Positions 1 to 8,794 of a DNA stretch of 46,631 nt are shown one piece after another; positions within the stretch are counted from its first letter, which is position 1, and each line of letters opens with the position of its first letter. This DNA is from Candidatus Berkelbacteria bacterium. Lineage in GTDB: Bacteria; Patescibacteriota; UBA1384; XYA2-FULL-43-10; CAINNR01. The position numbers and the translations under genes are program-made. The stretch lies in assembly GCA_026397235.1 (NCBI GenBank), contig JAPLVG010000012.1:24808-71438 (forward strand), written 5' to 3'. The notes beneath the pieces are model-generated. The model searched no databases, had not been told where the DNA came from, and was given only the letters and a program-made list of their open reading frames with translations.

Positions 1-938
1 GTTACGGCCCACGGCTTAAATGCCACTGCCAGCGCGGTTTTAATTGCCGTCGCTTTTGTTGCGTCGGGTTTGTCGTAAGCGGAAATTAGAACTTTGACCG
101 CATCAAGTTGCTTAATTGTATCAGCTGTTTTTGGATCGTCTTTATGTTTGGTTTGAACTTCTTGTTCAAAAGCAGATATTTCCGATAAGAGTGATTCTTT
201 GTTGCTGGCAATCATATTTTGCAGTTGGCTTGGGTCGGAAAGTGCCAGAACACTATTAATTAGCGAACGGTCGCTGACAATATCTACCGGCTGAACCGGA
301 GTTGTTCCTTCAGAACCATTAATTGCCCGAACTAAAAATATAATTGCGATAACTAATAATATTATGGCGGCAATAATCATCAAAGCCGGCACCCAAACTT
401 CCGATGTTGCTGCAACAATTGATTTCCATGCTGCCGCTGCCGCTTTTTTAACTGCTTCCCAGGCTAATTTTTTTGCTTGTTCTTTTAACCGATCTATTGC
501 TTGGTCTTTGATATCAGATACTTTTTGTTTGGCACCACCAAATACACTGCTAGAAGTTTGACGCTTCGGTTCGTCGGTTTTATTGTCGATTGGTGGTATG
601 TTTTTAGTTTGCACTGCCGGTCCGCCGGGCGGTGGTTCTTGCGCTGCGGCTGGTTGCTCAATGTATTCCGGGACTTTTGTTTGGGCTTCTTGAATTTGTT
701 GTTCCGGAGTTGCTGGTTGTTTTTTGGTTATGTTTTCAATGTTTTGTTGGCTAATTTGCGGCTGACTCTCATCTTCGTCTTGATTTTCATCGCCAGTATT
801 TTCATCTTCATTGTCAATATCAAGAGAAACCAGATTCTCATCAGGCAGATTTTCCTCATCTATTGACGGTTGATTTATCTGGGCGTTCTGAATATCAGCC
901 GCAATTCGCCGTTTGTACTCATCCTGTGATTCAGCCAC
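1..938 (-). CDS. Membrane-anchored protein, C-terminus cut by window edge
   Basis: This gene is absent from the ORF track because it runs off the window; I read the minus-strand frame from 938 to base 1 without a stop (about 312 codons). The start is a GTG with a strong SD, GGAGG, five bases upstream. The first ~180 residues are hydrophilic and rich in Gln, Glu, Asp and Pro, then a Lys/Ala-rich helix leads into one hydrophobic segment (VWVPALMIIAAIILLVIAII) at about residues 202-224. The rest is predicted outside the membrane. It is the last visible gene of the VirB4-type locus and shares the disordered-tail-plus-single-TM plan of the CHAP protein. No family is recognised; a secretion-locus envelope component is an inference from position. 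The missing C-terminus could carry an enzymatic domain. Confidence 0.8.
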   Translation of the reverse strand, partial: MAESQDEYKRRIAADIQNAQINQPSIDEENLPDENLVSLDIDNEDENTGDENQDEDESQPQISQQNIENITKKQPATPEQQIQEAQTKVPEYIEQPAAAQEPPPGGPAVQTKNIPPIDNKTDEPKRQTSSSVFGGAKQKVSDIKDQAIDRLKEQAKKLAWEAVKKAAAAAWKSIVAATSEVWVPALMIIAAIILLVIAIIFLVRAINGSEGTTPVQPVDIVSDRSLINSVLALSDPSQLQNMIASNKESLLSEISAFEQEVQTKHKDDPKTADTIKQLDAVKVLISAYDKPDATKATAIKTALAVAFKPWAV

Positions 939-951
939 AAACCCCTCCAAA

Positions 952-1000
952 GATTAGTCAAATGAGTCTTATTGGTCAAATTAGATTAATTTGATATTAG
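952..1000. repeat. Short interspersed repeat, GGTCAAATTAGA type
   Basis: The motif TTGGTCAAATTAGA with flanking TTAGTC/AATGAGTC words lies between two genes. Related copies are at 3536-3575 and 29062-29090. It forms the last codons (LISN) of the neighbouring minus-strand protein. Confidence 0.55.
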
Positions 1001-2257
1001 TTTTACAAAATATAACTTTCCTTTTGAAATGAAAATCGCACCTGATTTATTATCATTCAAAAAAATCTCGCTAATTTCTGAACTGCTTTGACCGTCAAAG
1101 TAAAAATCTGACGTTTTTCCGCTGGTCACGTCTACAAGTATCATTTTACTCCGCGTGTCATCAATCGGCAAGAAAACCTGGTTTGGATTCTGCCAGATTC
1201 GAATATCCGACGCCTTGGCTGCCAACCCTAGTGACTTATTGTCGCTGCCGTCTAAATTCATTACAAACAGAATTTGATGACCGGTATTTTCAATTTTGTC
1301 GGAATAGGTTGAATAAATAATTTTTTGGCTGTCTGTGCTGAAAGCGGCTTCTTTCTGATTACCAATCTTTTCCACGGATGATATTTCCCTGGTATAAATG
1401 TTCATCAAATAGACTTTATTTTGGCTAAAATCCGAATTTCTGGGGATTACCGCCAAATATTGCGAGTCGGGCGAAAAGGCTAGGTAGGGATTATCAATAC
1501 CAATTTGGGCCAAATTAGCCGCTCGGGTGATATTTTGATTGTTGGCGTCGGCAAATATTATCGATTTCTCACCGCCAGGGGGAGCGAAATAATAGGCCAG
1601 ACGGGAGTTATCTGGTGCCCAGACTATATCGCCGATATTGTTGCCAAATATCACTTCGTTTTGGTGAACGAAATCATATTTCATAAAATCAAGAACCGAA
1701 ACAGTTGTGCCTCGCTTGATGGCAACTAAATCTTTGTTTGGCGACCAAATAATTTTGTCGAAACTGCTGAGTGGTTTTGAGGTGATCACCTGAATTGAGG
1801 CAACTTTAGCTTGATCGGCGGCATCATAAGTAATTTTTGACAGATAAAACAGTCGGTCGGCCGGGTTAAAATAAAATATTTGATTGTCTTTGATTGCGAT
1901 ATATTGGGCGCTGCCGGCAATTTCTATCGGCACCGGAGCTTTGGTTAAGTTTATCTTTTTTGAATAATTTTTACCGCGAGCCAAATTTATTTCTTCTTTA
2001 AAGCCAACGTAATTATCGGCCTCAACCCGCAAAGTATGTTTTCCCAACGTTGTTATAAAATTGGCGGAGCCGTTGATTATCGCCGTCGGCTTATTATCCA
2101 AAGTAACTACAGCGCTTGTCGGCACAACCTCAACCGAAACCTGGGCGTGGAGGAAAAAAATAACATAAATCGCAACGGCCAAAAAAATAGCAAACCCGAC
2201 AAGCGACATTCGCATAATCATAACCATTTCTTTGTTTTTTGCTGACGATAGTTGCAT
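986..2257 (-). CDS. PEGA-domain, beta-propeller membrane-anchored protein
   Basis: The 423-residue protein has one N-terminal membrane segment (about residues 16-38) followed by a PEGA-type beta domain (about 40-105, with the pattern VEVVPTSAVVTLDNKP and GKHTLRVEADNYVGF). The remaining ~310 residues carry repeated W/S-P-D/N-x-x-x-LAY and FSPDSQYLAV blades, as in TolB/PD40-type propellers. It should face outward and bind protein or glycan; no catalytic motif is seen. The start lies only four bases after the stop of the CHAP gene and has no SD, so translational coupling is likely. Internal ATGs at residues 11-16 are alternative starts. A structural role in the secretion locus is inferred from context. 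Confidence 0.88.
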   Translation of the reverse strand: MQLSSAKNKEMVMIMRMSLVGFAIFLAVAIYVIFFLHAQVSVEVVPTSAVVTLDNKPTAIINGSANFITTLGKHTLRVEADNYVGFKEEINLARGKNYSKKINLTKAPVPIEIAGSAQYIAIKDNQIFYFNPADRLFYLSKITYDAADQAKVASIQVITSKPLSSFDKIIWSPNKDLVAIKRGTTVSVLDFMKYDFVHQNEVIFGNNIGDIVWAPDNSRLAYYFAPPGGEKSIIFADANNQNITRAANLAQIGIDNPYLAFSPDSQYLAVIPRNSDFSQNKVYLMNIYTREISSVEKIGNQKEAAFSTDSQKIIYSTYSDKIENTGHQILFVMNLDGSDNKSLGLAAKASDIRIWQNPNQVFLPIDDTRSKMILVDVTSGKTSDFYFDGQSSSEISEIFLNDNKSGAIFISKGKLYFVKLISN

Positions 2258-2261
2258 ATTT

Positions 2262-3524
2262 TTAGTTTGCTGTTAGTGGTCTGGCAACATATGTGACTGG
2301 ATCTTTGATGCCGCACAAATCATGAAATTCTCGTTTGACTACATCTTGGCTTGTATTGCCCTCAATGCTGTGGATTTGTTTATGTTCTACATCGACTGAT
2401 TCTACAATCCCAACATGATGAATATGGCCGTCTGGAGCAGCTAGGCCGAAAATATCGCCGGCTCGAATTCTTTTCGGGTCGCAATTAACCTGGATTACTT
2501 TTAAATGGGCACGGTCTGACACTAGGCCTTGTGCTGAGGCATTAAGCGGCCACTGCCAATAACCGGCCTGTTTATAAACCCAAGAAGCAAAATCGGCACA
2601 CCACTGCTCGCAACTTCCGGAGTATTTATTGCAATTGCCGTGAGCGCTAGCAGGCGCTGGAGGTATGGTCACATGCATATCATTTGTTGCTATGTAACCA
2701 AGTTGTTTTCTTGCAACCGTTAAAATTTTTTCACTGTGACTACCGGTCAAACCGCCAGATAAATTGTTTTGCACAATATTAACCCGGACTGTTGTCCCTT
2801 CTGTGCCGGTTTGCTTGACTCCTTGACTTTTTTGGACTGCTTTAAGCTGTTGATCAATAGTAGCACCTTCGCCACAGGTGTAGGAAAAATCAAGAAAGTT
2901 GCCGATTTGACCAGACGTGACGTGATTTCCTGAAATAACATTTTTCTTTTCATCAAGCTTGCCGGCATAAACATCATGAATTTCGTATGGGATGTCACCC
3001 ATAAAGCCCGGAATTTGAACCGCTTGTTGATCGATCAGATTCCAGGGAATAATGCTATAATTCACCGGTTCGGCGAAGATATGATCGAGTGTTTTTGTTT
3101 TGCTTACCCATTGAATTTTTCCGTTCTGAAAAACAAATTTACCATTACCATCAGCAGTGTTTGCACTGCCACCAGTTGACTTGTCACAATCATTTGATCC
3201 CATGTGAGGGCTATAGGTGGTAACGTTAACATCCATGGTTTTTATTATCTGATAATTGCCATCAGCGGTAAAAGAATTTCCATTTGGTTCGCCGCGAAAA
3301 TAGGCCATGGCCCAAATCGCCATGCCCCAGAAAGCAAAAACCAACAATCCGCATACTACTGCGGCAATAATTCCGGCGATAATTGCTTTTTTCCACTTTT
3401 CTTTATCGCCGCCCATGGTGAAAAACTGCTTTGCTTTGTCTGCAAAACTGCCCGAAGATTGCGGGCTGGATTCACTGGTGCTGTTATCGGAAGATGATTC
3501 TGGTTGTGGAGAATTTTCATCCAT
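2262..3524 (-). CDS. Membrane-anchored CHAP-domain cell-wall hydrolase
   Basis: The 420-residue protein starts with a Ser/Pro-rich cytoplasmic tail, then one membrane segment (about 47-75). The C-terminal ~130 residues form a CHAP domain: catalytic Cys309 in EQWCADFASWV, His370 in HIHHVGIVE, and Glu388/Asn390 in SIEGNTSQ. CHAP enzymes cut peptidoglycan amide or peptide bonds. In T4SS loci such proteins (VirB1 or Tn916 Orf14 analogues) open the wall for the channel. The middle region (80-290) has no recognised domain. The gene lies between the VirB4 gene and the beta-propeller gene on the same strand, which supports a role as the wall-opening component. Confidence 0.92.
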   Translation of the reverse strand: MDENSPQPESSSDNSTSESSPQSSGSFADKAKQFFTMGGDKEKWKKAIIAGIIAAVVCGLLVFAFWGMAIWAMAYFRGEPNGNSFTADGNYQIIKTMDVNVTTYSPHMGSNDCDKSTGGSANTADGNGKFVFQNGKIQWVSKTKTLDHIFAEPVNYSIIPWNLIDQQAVQIPGFMGDIPYEIHDVYAGKLDEKKNVISGNHVTSGQIGNFLDFSYTCGEGATIDQQLKAVQKSQGVKQTGTEGTTVRVNIVQNNLSGGLTGSHSEKILTVARKQLGYIATNDMHVTIPPAPASAHGNCNKYSGSCEQWCADFASWVYKQAGYWQWPLNASAQGLVSDRAHLKVIQVNCDPKRIRAGDIFGLAAPDGHIHHVGIVESVDVEHKQIHSIEGNTSQDVVKREFHDLCGIKDPVTYVARPLTAN

Positions 3525-3535
3525 AAAAACTGAAT

Positions 3536-3575
3536 TAGTCTAATTGGTCAAATTAGACTCGTTGGTCCAATTTGA
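3536..3575. repeat. Short interspersed repeat, GGTCAAATTAGA type
   Basis: The copy TTAGTCTAATTGGTCAAATTAGACTCGTTGGTCCAATTTGATT contains an internal inverted pair (TTAGTCTAATT/AAATTAGAC). It fills the gap between the virB4-like and CHAP genes and matches the copies at 952-1000 and 29062-29090. Confidence 0.6.
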
Positions 3576-3576
3576 T

Positions 3577-5685
3577 TTACATTATTTCCTGATCTGTCGG
3601 TGTATTACCGCCTTGGGCCAGAAGCTGTTCTGGATTGGTGGTTATAACCTGATCTTCAGAATAGGAAGCGATGACTTTTATTGCCACGTGATTAAGGCCA
3701 GCGAAGAACAAACCTTCTCCAACATCGCTTTCGAGTAGCAGATATTTTTCGCCTTCGGTTAAGCCAAAGGTTTCAGCAATAATATCAACCGATGCCGTTG
3801 ATTGTTTCAACAAAATTTGCATTGATGAATTGGAAACAATGGCTTTGCCGTAACGGGAAGATAAAAAATCCTCAACATCTTGGCTGATAATTGTCAGACC
3901 GAGGTAATATTTTCTCGCTCGTTTAGCCAAACCATGCAAAAACTTTGCCGAATCTTCGTATTGCATCATCCACCAAGCTTCATCGATAATCATCAATCGG
4001 CGGCGCATATCCATGCGGATTTTGGTCCAGATATAATTTAATATCGTGTACATTGCCACCGGCCGCAAAGCTTCCTCCAAATCACGGACGGAGAAAACGA
4101 CAAAACCAGGTTTTAATTCAAAGTTAGTCGGAGCATTAAACAGACCGGCAAAAGTTCCCTCAACGTATTTTGACAGCCTTCTGGTAATACTCTGGGTGCC
4201 ATTCATGTTGGAAAGAACGTTGTATAAATCCTGCATAATTGGCGGTTCATTTTTTTGGCTCTCCGGATCGGTGGTAATATCTTTCAGCGCATAAGCTTCG
4301 TATAAACCTTTTTCCACCAAGGAATCTTCTTCCGGTGTCAAGCCGCCAACCATTAAGTTAATCAAACCGTGAACGGAGGAGATATTTGAACGCAAAACAT
4401 CTTCGCCGGATTCTTTTTCCGGATCCAAACCGCGCGGCAAATCAAACGGATTTATCCGCTGCTGGGAATTTAGTGAGTAACGCAGATATGAGCCGCCAAC
4501 GGCATCGCAAAGGTTTTTATATTCCGATTCCGGATCGACGATAATAATATCGGTGCCAAACATCAAGCTTCGCAGCGCTTCGAGTTTAATCATATAAGAT
4601 TTACCAGAACCGGATTTGGCAAAGACTACTGAGTTGGCATTTTCCAGCGAAAAACGATCAAAAATAATCAGCGAATTATTGTGGCGATTTATTCCATAAA
4701 GAATTCCATCCTCCTGAGTCAGCTCAGAGGAAGTAAAGGGGAAAATCGATGACATTGAACCGGTATCGAGATTTCGTAGGACGGAAATTGTGTCGCGCAT
4801 CATTGGTGCCGTGGAGATGAAGCCATCGGACATTTGTAACAAGGTTTCTTTGGTATAAATCAGCATTCCGCCAAGTGTTGATTCCAACTGCTTGGTCAAG
4901 GTATTTAGTTCTTCCAATGTGTGGGCGTAAAGAGTGAAATATAAACCAAGTTGAAATAATCGAACCTCGCCTCGTTGCAGTACATCGCGTAAAGCTTCGA
5001 CGTCGCCAAGTGCCGTTTCTAACTCCGGATCGCGCGGCTGGCCTTTTTCCTGAGCAATCATCATTGACGACTGAATTTTGCCGACCTGATTTTTCAAATC
5101 TTTCATAACGTTGGCGGTTTCCAAAGGATGAATATGCATGCCGATATCCATGGTAATATCGTAATTGATCAGCGGCGAAAGCCAATTGGCATCAAGATAA
5201 CGGGGGTAAGTATAAACAAATAGCGTTTTGCAAAATGTGTCGCCGAGCTGCAAATAATTTGGATTGATAACATAGGCCGCTGGCGCAATAATGTCGCGGA
5301 CGGTCAGCATTCCCTCTTGAAAAATCTTTTGTGCTTCGCGGACCTCAAGGTTTTCCTGAGCAGTTTCTCTGGCTGTGGGAGCAACTGTAGTGGGTTTTGC
5401 TGGCACTGATTCAATATTGACCGGTGCATCTGGTAGCTTTACTGGAGCGGCCGCTTGATTTGGAATCTCGACTTGCGGAGGTAATTTAAACTCCTTGACT
5501 TCGGTTCCTGAGCCAGAAAGACCGCTTTCGCTAGCCATTTCTTTGGCTTGGTCGTTCTGCCAAAAGTCGTTATTGGGTGTTGCCTGTTGTGACGTCGAAT
5601 TTACCGGGGCACCAAAAGCGTCACCATTTGTATTGGCTTGGGGAGTGGTGTTGGGTTGGGTGTTTTTTGGTATTAAATCGGCCAT
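3577..5685 (-). CDS. virB4: VirB4-like type IV secretion ATPase
   Basis: This 702-residue protein has a Pro/Gln/Asn-rich N-terminal tail (1-115), a VirB4 N-terminal region, and a RecA-like ATPase domain. Walker A is AKSGSGKS at 356-363, followed by IIIVDPESEY. Walker B is LMIIDEAW at 564-571, and SQDVEDF is the following sensor-like motif. VirB4 proteins are cytoplasmic or membrane-associated ATPases that power type IV secretion channel assembly and transport. The next genes upstream are a TraC-like protein and PrgI, the usual Gram-positive/CPR set. The repeat gap of about 90 bases before it (AAATCCAAATGTCAAAATC type) lacks an SD. The ATPase fold is complete with no missing key residue. Confidence 0.96.
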   Translation of the reverse strand: MADLIPKNTQPNTTPQANTNGDAFGAPVNSTSQQATPNNDFWQNDQAKEMASESGLSGSGTEVKEFKLPPQVEIPNQAAAPVKLPDAPVNIESVPAKPTTVAPTARETAQENLEVREAQKIFQEGMLTVRDIIAPAAYVINPNYLQLGDTFCKTLFVYTYPRYLDANWLSPLINYDITMDIGMHIHPLETANVMKDLKNQVGKIQSSMMIAQEKGQPRDPELETALGDVEALRDVLQRGEVRLFQLGLYFTLYAHTLEELNTLTKQLESTLGGMLIYTKETLLQMSDGFISTAPMMRDTISVLRNLDTGSMSSIFPFTSSELTQEDGILYGINRHNNSLIIFDRFSLENANSVVFAKSGSGKSYMIKLEALRSLMFGTDIIIVDPESEYKNLCDAVGGSYLRYSLNSQQRINPFDLPRGLDPEKESGEDVLRSNISSVHGLINLMVGGLTPEEDSLVEKGLYEAYALKDITTDPESQKNEPPIMQDLYNVLSNMNGTQSITRRLSKYVEGTFAGLFNAPTNFELKPGFVVFSVRDLEEALRPVAMYTILNYIWTKIRMDMRRRLMIIDEAWWMMQYEDSAKFLHGLAKRARKYYLGLTIISQDVEDFLSSRYGKAIVSNSSMQILLKQSTASVDIIAETFGLTEGEKYLLLESDVGEGLFFAGLNHVAIKVIASYSEDQVITTNPEQLLAQGGNTPTDQEIM

Positions 5686-5699
5686 AATATATATTTAAA

Positions 5700-5800
5700 A
5701 ATCCAAATGTCAAAATCTAAATTACAAATGAAATCTAAATGACTTAATGTTTAAATAATTTAGTTTTTGAACTTTATTTGACATTTGAGCTCTGGATTTG
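5700..5800. repeat. AT-rich interspersed repeat, AAATGTCAAAT type
   Basis: The stretch holds AAATCCAAATGTCAAAATCTAAATTACAAATG and, inverted, CATTTGAGCTCTGGATTTGGGATTT. The second arm encodes the last codons (SQIQSSNVK) of the TraC-like protein, so the repeat has replaced the native end of that gene. Similar words occur at 7325-7385 and 44855-44885. Confidence 0.55.
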
Positions 5801-6703
5801 GGATTTATCAGCTGCTGGTTTTGTCGGTTCGCTCTTATCCTCTTTGGCTACCGGTGCTGGAGCCTTGGCAGTCGGTGCACTTTTAGCCTTTTCTGCTGCT
5901 TCTGCCGCCTCAGCTTGTTTTTTCATTTTATCTTGTTCTCGAACGTATTCGGTATTATCGATAACCGGTGTTTCTTCAATGGTGTTAGCAGGCTTTTGAA
6001 CATCAATCTTTCCGCCAGCGTCTTTTCTGCTGACGATATTTGCTTGCAGGGTTTCTAAATCACCCAAGCGTTCTTTGTCGGCAATACCAGGATTGTAAAA
6101 GTTATAATACAGCTCAATTAGTTCACCGGTTGTTAATTGTTTGCAGTGCAGACCAATAGAGCCAAGGCCGCCAGCGATTACATTTGCTCTTTCCCGCAGC
6201 TCGTTGCTGTGAGTTTTAAAATCCTTCTCGGAGATTTTTAGCAGCGAAACCGAATTGCCGCGATTTAATAATTTATCAACGAATGATAGGTTTTGCAGCT
6301 CAATATTTTCCCAACCAATAACAACATAAAATCGTTTCTTCATAATATTGGCCATATTTATCAGCTCGGAAATAAAGTCGATGTAATCCAATGTCTGAGT
6401 TTTTAGCAGATCTATAGTTTGTTCGCTAGATCGCTTGCGGAGTTTTGTTAAATATGGCGTTAAATCAAGTTTTCTTGATTGAACTAAAATTTCAATTGGA
6501 AAATGGAGGGAGTTTAGAAATCCTTGAAATTGAAAAATTATCGAGTTTTGCTCCCGTTCACTTTTTAGACCAAAATTTACCGCGGTAACTTCAATAACCA
6601 GGCGGTATGAACCGTCTTTTAGAATTACGATGCTGTCTTCAACGCCAGCGATTTCCAGATTTTCCTGCGTTGAGGCGGCAAGTTTTGCATTACTTTGTGC
6701 CAG
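5774..6703 (-). CDS. TraC-like T4SS protein, probable CTG start
   Basis: The protein resembles the N-terminal half of VirB4/TraC proteins and lacks a P-loop. Features are ILKDGSYRLVIEVTAVNFGLKS near the start, a FLNSLHFPIEILVQSRKLDL strand-helix unit, and a disordered Ala/Lys/Pro-rich tail after about residue 250. It sits between prgI and virB4, where CPR genomes usually carry such a split partner. The ORF track starts at a GTG at 6736, but the first 8 codons lie in an ATCTGTG-type repeat. A strong SD (AAGGAGG) stands five bases before a CTG at 6703, giving an N-terminus of LAQSNAKLAAS. I therefore take CTG as the likely start, giving 309 residues. The GTG start cannot be excluded. Confidence 0.88.
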   Translation of the reverse strand: MAQSNAKLAASTQENLEIAGVEDSIVILKDGSYRLVIEVTAVNFGLKSEREQNSIIFQFQGFLNSLHFPIEILVQSRKLDLTPYLTKLRKRSSEQTIDLLKTQTLDYIDFISELINMANIMKKRFYVVIGWENIELQNLSFVDKLLNRGNSVSLLKISEKDFKTHSNELRERANVIAGGLGSIGLHCKQLTTGELIELYYNFYNPGIADKERLGDLETLQANIVSRKDAGGKIDVQKPANTIEETPVIDNTEYVREQDKMKKQAEAAEAAEKAKSAPTAKAPAPVAKEDKSEPTKPAADKSQIQSSNVK

Positions 6704-6714
6704 AATCCCCTCCT

Positions 6715-6807
6715 TAACTACACTGATTTTGTACACAGAACTTGCACTGAATAAATCCGGATTTTTCTGTGTTTATTCTGTGTAACTGTCTGTGTGGTTT
6801 CTTCAAT
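6715..6807. repeat. ATCTGTG-type palindromic repeat
   Basis: The left arm ACTACACTGATTTTGTACACAG is the imperfect inverse of the right arm CTGTGTAACTGTCTGTGTGG, centred on AAATCCGGATTTTT. It overlaps the 5' end of the TraC-like ORF as drawn in the track. It is the same family as the repeats framing the GxxExxY genes. Confidence 0.8.
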
Positions 6808-6808
6808 A

Positions 6809-7222
6809 CTACGGCGCAACGCGCCCGCGTCTATCAATTACATTTGCAACTTTCTCAATATCAGCCCTGGAATAATGTTTATTTGCGTAAGGATCGGTAA
6901 TCGCTTCGACTTTTGGTTGATAAATTTCAACCCGAACATTGCTTTCACTTTTGTGCCAAAGCCGGGTTTTGGGATTTGCAGCATAAGCGATTGCGTTTTT
7001 CAGAAATTGACCGAATGATCGACCGTTGACTTTAACGAAAACGATGCAAAAGGTAAAAATGAAAATCGGTAAAGCCAGTATCCAACCAATAAAACCGCCA
7101 ATTGAATTAAGAATAATATACCCGGCACCGGCGCCAAGTACGGCATAGACAAACTGGACCATGGTTAGCGGACCCATGATTTTATCTTCGATATCAATTT
7201 TTTGTGGCACTTTAAACTGCAT
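6809..7222 (-). CDS. prgI: PrgI-family T4SS membrane protein
   Basis: The 137-residue protein begins MQFKVPQKIDIEDKIMGPLT, the typical PrgI N-terminus, followed by two adjacent membrane segments (about residues 22-65) and a soluble C-terminal tail with YAANPKTRLWHK. PrgI proteins are inner-membrane components encoded next to VirB4 ATPases in Gram-positive and CPR secretion loci. The track extends the ORF to a GTG at 7255, but that extension lies wholly in a palindromic repeat, and the family start matches the ATG at 7222. There is only a weak SD (GAGTAG). Confidence 0.94.
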   Translation of the reverse strand: MQFKVPQKIDIEDKIMGPLTMVQFVYAVLGAGAGYIILNSIGGFIGWILALPIFIFTFCIVFVKVNGRSFGQFLKNAIAYAANPKTRLWHKSESNVRVEIYQPKVEAITDPYANKHYSRADIEKVANVIDRRGRVAP

Positions 7223-7301
7223 ATAACTACTCTGATTAAAACACAGAACGGACACAGAAAAAGTCAGTGTTTATTCTGTGTAACTATCTGTGTGATTTCT
7301 C
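7221..7301. repeat. ATCTGTG-type palindromic repeat upstream of prgI
   Basis: The arms ATAACTACTCTGATTAAAACACAG and CTGTGTAACTATCTGTGTGAT are imperfect inverses. The element ends directly against the prgI start codon and so forms the whole immediate leader of the gene. Confidence 0.8.
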
Positions 7302-7324
7302 CAACTTAATCTTATTGTAGCAGA

Positions 7325-7385
7325 TTTTGTTTGAATTTTGGAATTTGTTTCGGATTTCGGCATTCGAATTTCGGATTTGATTTAT
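7325..7385. repeat. AT-rich interspersed repeat, GAATTTCGGATTTG type
   Basis: The stretch contains GAATTTTGGAATTTGTTTCGGATTTCGGCATTCGAATTTCGGATTTG, made of internally repeated GGAATTTG and CGGATTT words. It lies between the HELAH gene and the repeat before prgI. No gene is seen. Confidence 0.5.
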
Positions 7386-7386
7386 A

Positions 7387-8691
7387 CTAGGTGGCTTTGT
7401 TTATTTCCTCTATCGGTGTAACGGCAGAAATGTCCGGTTCAGCAGATCTGTAAAGATCGATTAAACCACTGAATATTGATTTGAAAAATCCTTCCTCCTC
7501 GGAATTTTTTGCCGATTTTGAAGTGTCTGGAACCTGCGATTCGACGAAACTGTTACCAAAAAATTCATCGGTGTCAAAGTCAAAGTCGTCTGGCTGGCTT
7601 GATATTTGCGCTCTGGTCTTGGCGGTTGATGCCAGAATCTTTTCCTTCATTGCCGATTTATCCGCCATGAGAATTTTAATTTTGTCGAAGAAAAATTTGT
7701 TTTCCTCAGTCCAAGCATTTAGTACTAATTTGTCTTTCATTAAATTCTGTCGATTTTCCTTTGGGATAACTTCCAAGAGTGCTCTGATATATTCGGCAAA
7801 CTCGCTGCCGGATTGCAAATACGCCGCAACCTTTTCGGCCAAAAGTTCCTCGCCGAGCGATTTTAGCAATTGCTCCTTTTCCTCGTCCGCTGCGGATAAA
7901 TACTGGTCAATCATATTAATTGATCGATAACTTTCTCGATTTCGCAAATTTCCGACATCGGAAACTTGCTTGCCGATTGCGCCTTGCAGCTCATCGTCTT
8001 GTCCAAGTCCGCCGTGTATATCGAGAGGGTGAGCTAACTCATGATTTAAAATCCAATCGACATTATTTTTTAATTCGCCATCAGATCCCACTTCAAAAAG
8101 TTCTTCATGAACCCCGATCATTGGAAAATCGCGACTGTAATCAGCGACACGATTCGGACCGCCAGCGGTTTTTCGCTTGATGACTTTAAAAACCATCGCT
8201 TGCAAAGTTTCAGCGTCAAAAGTTCCATCAGCAATTCGTTCAGCCAAAGCGCAGACAATTTTGATTTTTCTCTCCGGCGGGAAATCGCTGGCAAACATTG
8301 ACTCGGTCAAATCTAAGTACTTTAAGGTTTCGGCCAAATTCTGCTCGGATAATCCAACAGTTTCAGACCAATCTTTTGTCGCCTCGATAATCTCTTCATT
8401 GCTCAACACGCCGGTATTTTTTATTCGCAAAAATGATTCGACGCCATATCGCCGCTCAATTTTCTGCTGATGTTTTCGAATCAATTCTCTTTGTTCTTCA
8501 ACTCCCAATTGCTGATCGGATTGATTTTCATCCGCCGTCAAAACCTCTGGCGGCTTAGCAGTTTTCACCTCAACATTAGAAACGACCGGTTTTGGAATCG
8601 GCGGGGCTTCGGCATCAATCAAATTATCCGGAGTAGGTTGTGTGGTTTGTGTTTCATCCATATAATTGAATTTACCTATTGACATATTCAT
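7387..8691 (-). CDS. Predicted zinc metallopeptidase (HELAH motif) of the T4SS locus
   Basis: The 434-residue soluble protein has no signal peptide or membrane segment. Residues 1-60 are disordered and Pro/Gln-rich; the rest is mainly helical. Residues 217-221 read HELAH inside VDWILNHELAHPLDIHGG, matching the HExxH zinc-binding consensus with hydrophobic residues before it. The third ligand is not clear; His226 or an acidic residue in GGLGQDDEL are candidates. The motif suggests a gluzincin/metzincin-like protease acting on a locus product, which is inference. The gene lies between the VirB6-like and PrgI genes. The start is uncertain: 8691 ATG as given, or the ATG ten codons on (MDETQTTQ). 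No clear SD is present for either. Confidence 0.85.
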   Translation of the reverse strand: MNMSIGKFNYMDETQTTQPTPDNLIDAEAPPIPKPVVSNVEVKTAKPPEVLTADENQSDQQLGVEEQRELIRKHQQKIERRYGVESFLRIKNTGVLSNEEIIEATKDWSETVGLSEQNLAETLKYLDLTESMFASDFPPERKIKIVCALAERIADGTFDAETLQAMVFKVIKRKTAGGPNRVADYSRDFPMIGVHEELFEVGSDGELKNNVDWILNHELAHPLDIHGGLGQDDELQGAIGKQVSDVGNLRNRESYRSINMIDQYLSAADEEKEQLLKSLGEELLAEKVAAYLQSGSEFAEYIRALLEVIPKENRQNLMKDKLVLNAWTEENKFFFDKIKILMADKSAMKEKILASTAKTRAQISSQPDDFDFDTDEFFGNSFVESQVPDTSKSAKNSEEEGFFKSIFSGLIDLYRSAEPDISAVTPIEEINKAT

Positions 8692-8717
8692 TATGCTTTG
8701 TTAAGCTTGCTTTAGAT

Positions 8718-8759
8718 AAACGATCTTTGACCCTGCCCTTTTGGCAGACGAGGTCGTTT
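8718..8759. other. Nested hairpin in the leader of the HELAH gene
   Basis: CTGCC-CTTTT-GGCAG is nested inside GACC/GGTC and AAAC/GTTT pairs. On the minus strand it would be in the 5' leader of the HELAH gene, or act as a terminator-like end of the small ORF at 8795-8932. No U-tract follows, so a role is not shown. Confidence 0.35.
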
Positions 8760-8794
8760 CAGAGGCAGCAACCAAATTATAACTTGCTAGTATT

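Noticed and set aside
364-866. Plus-strand ORFs at 364-561 and 501-866
   Set aside because: They are shadows of the real minus-strand gene 1-938, which has a strong SD and coding composition.
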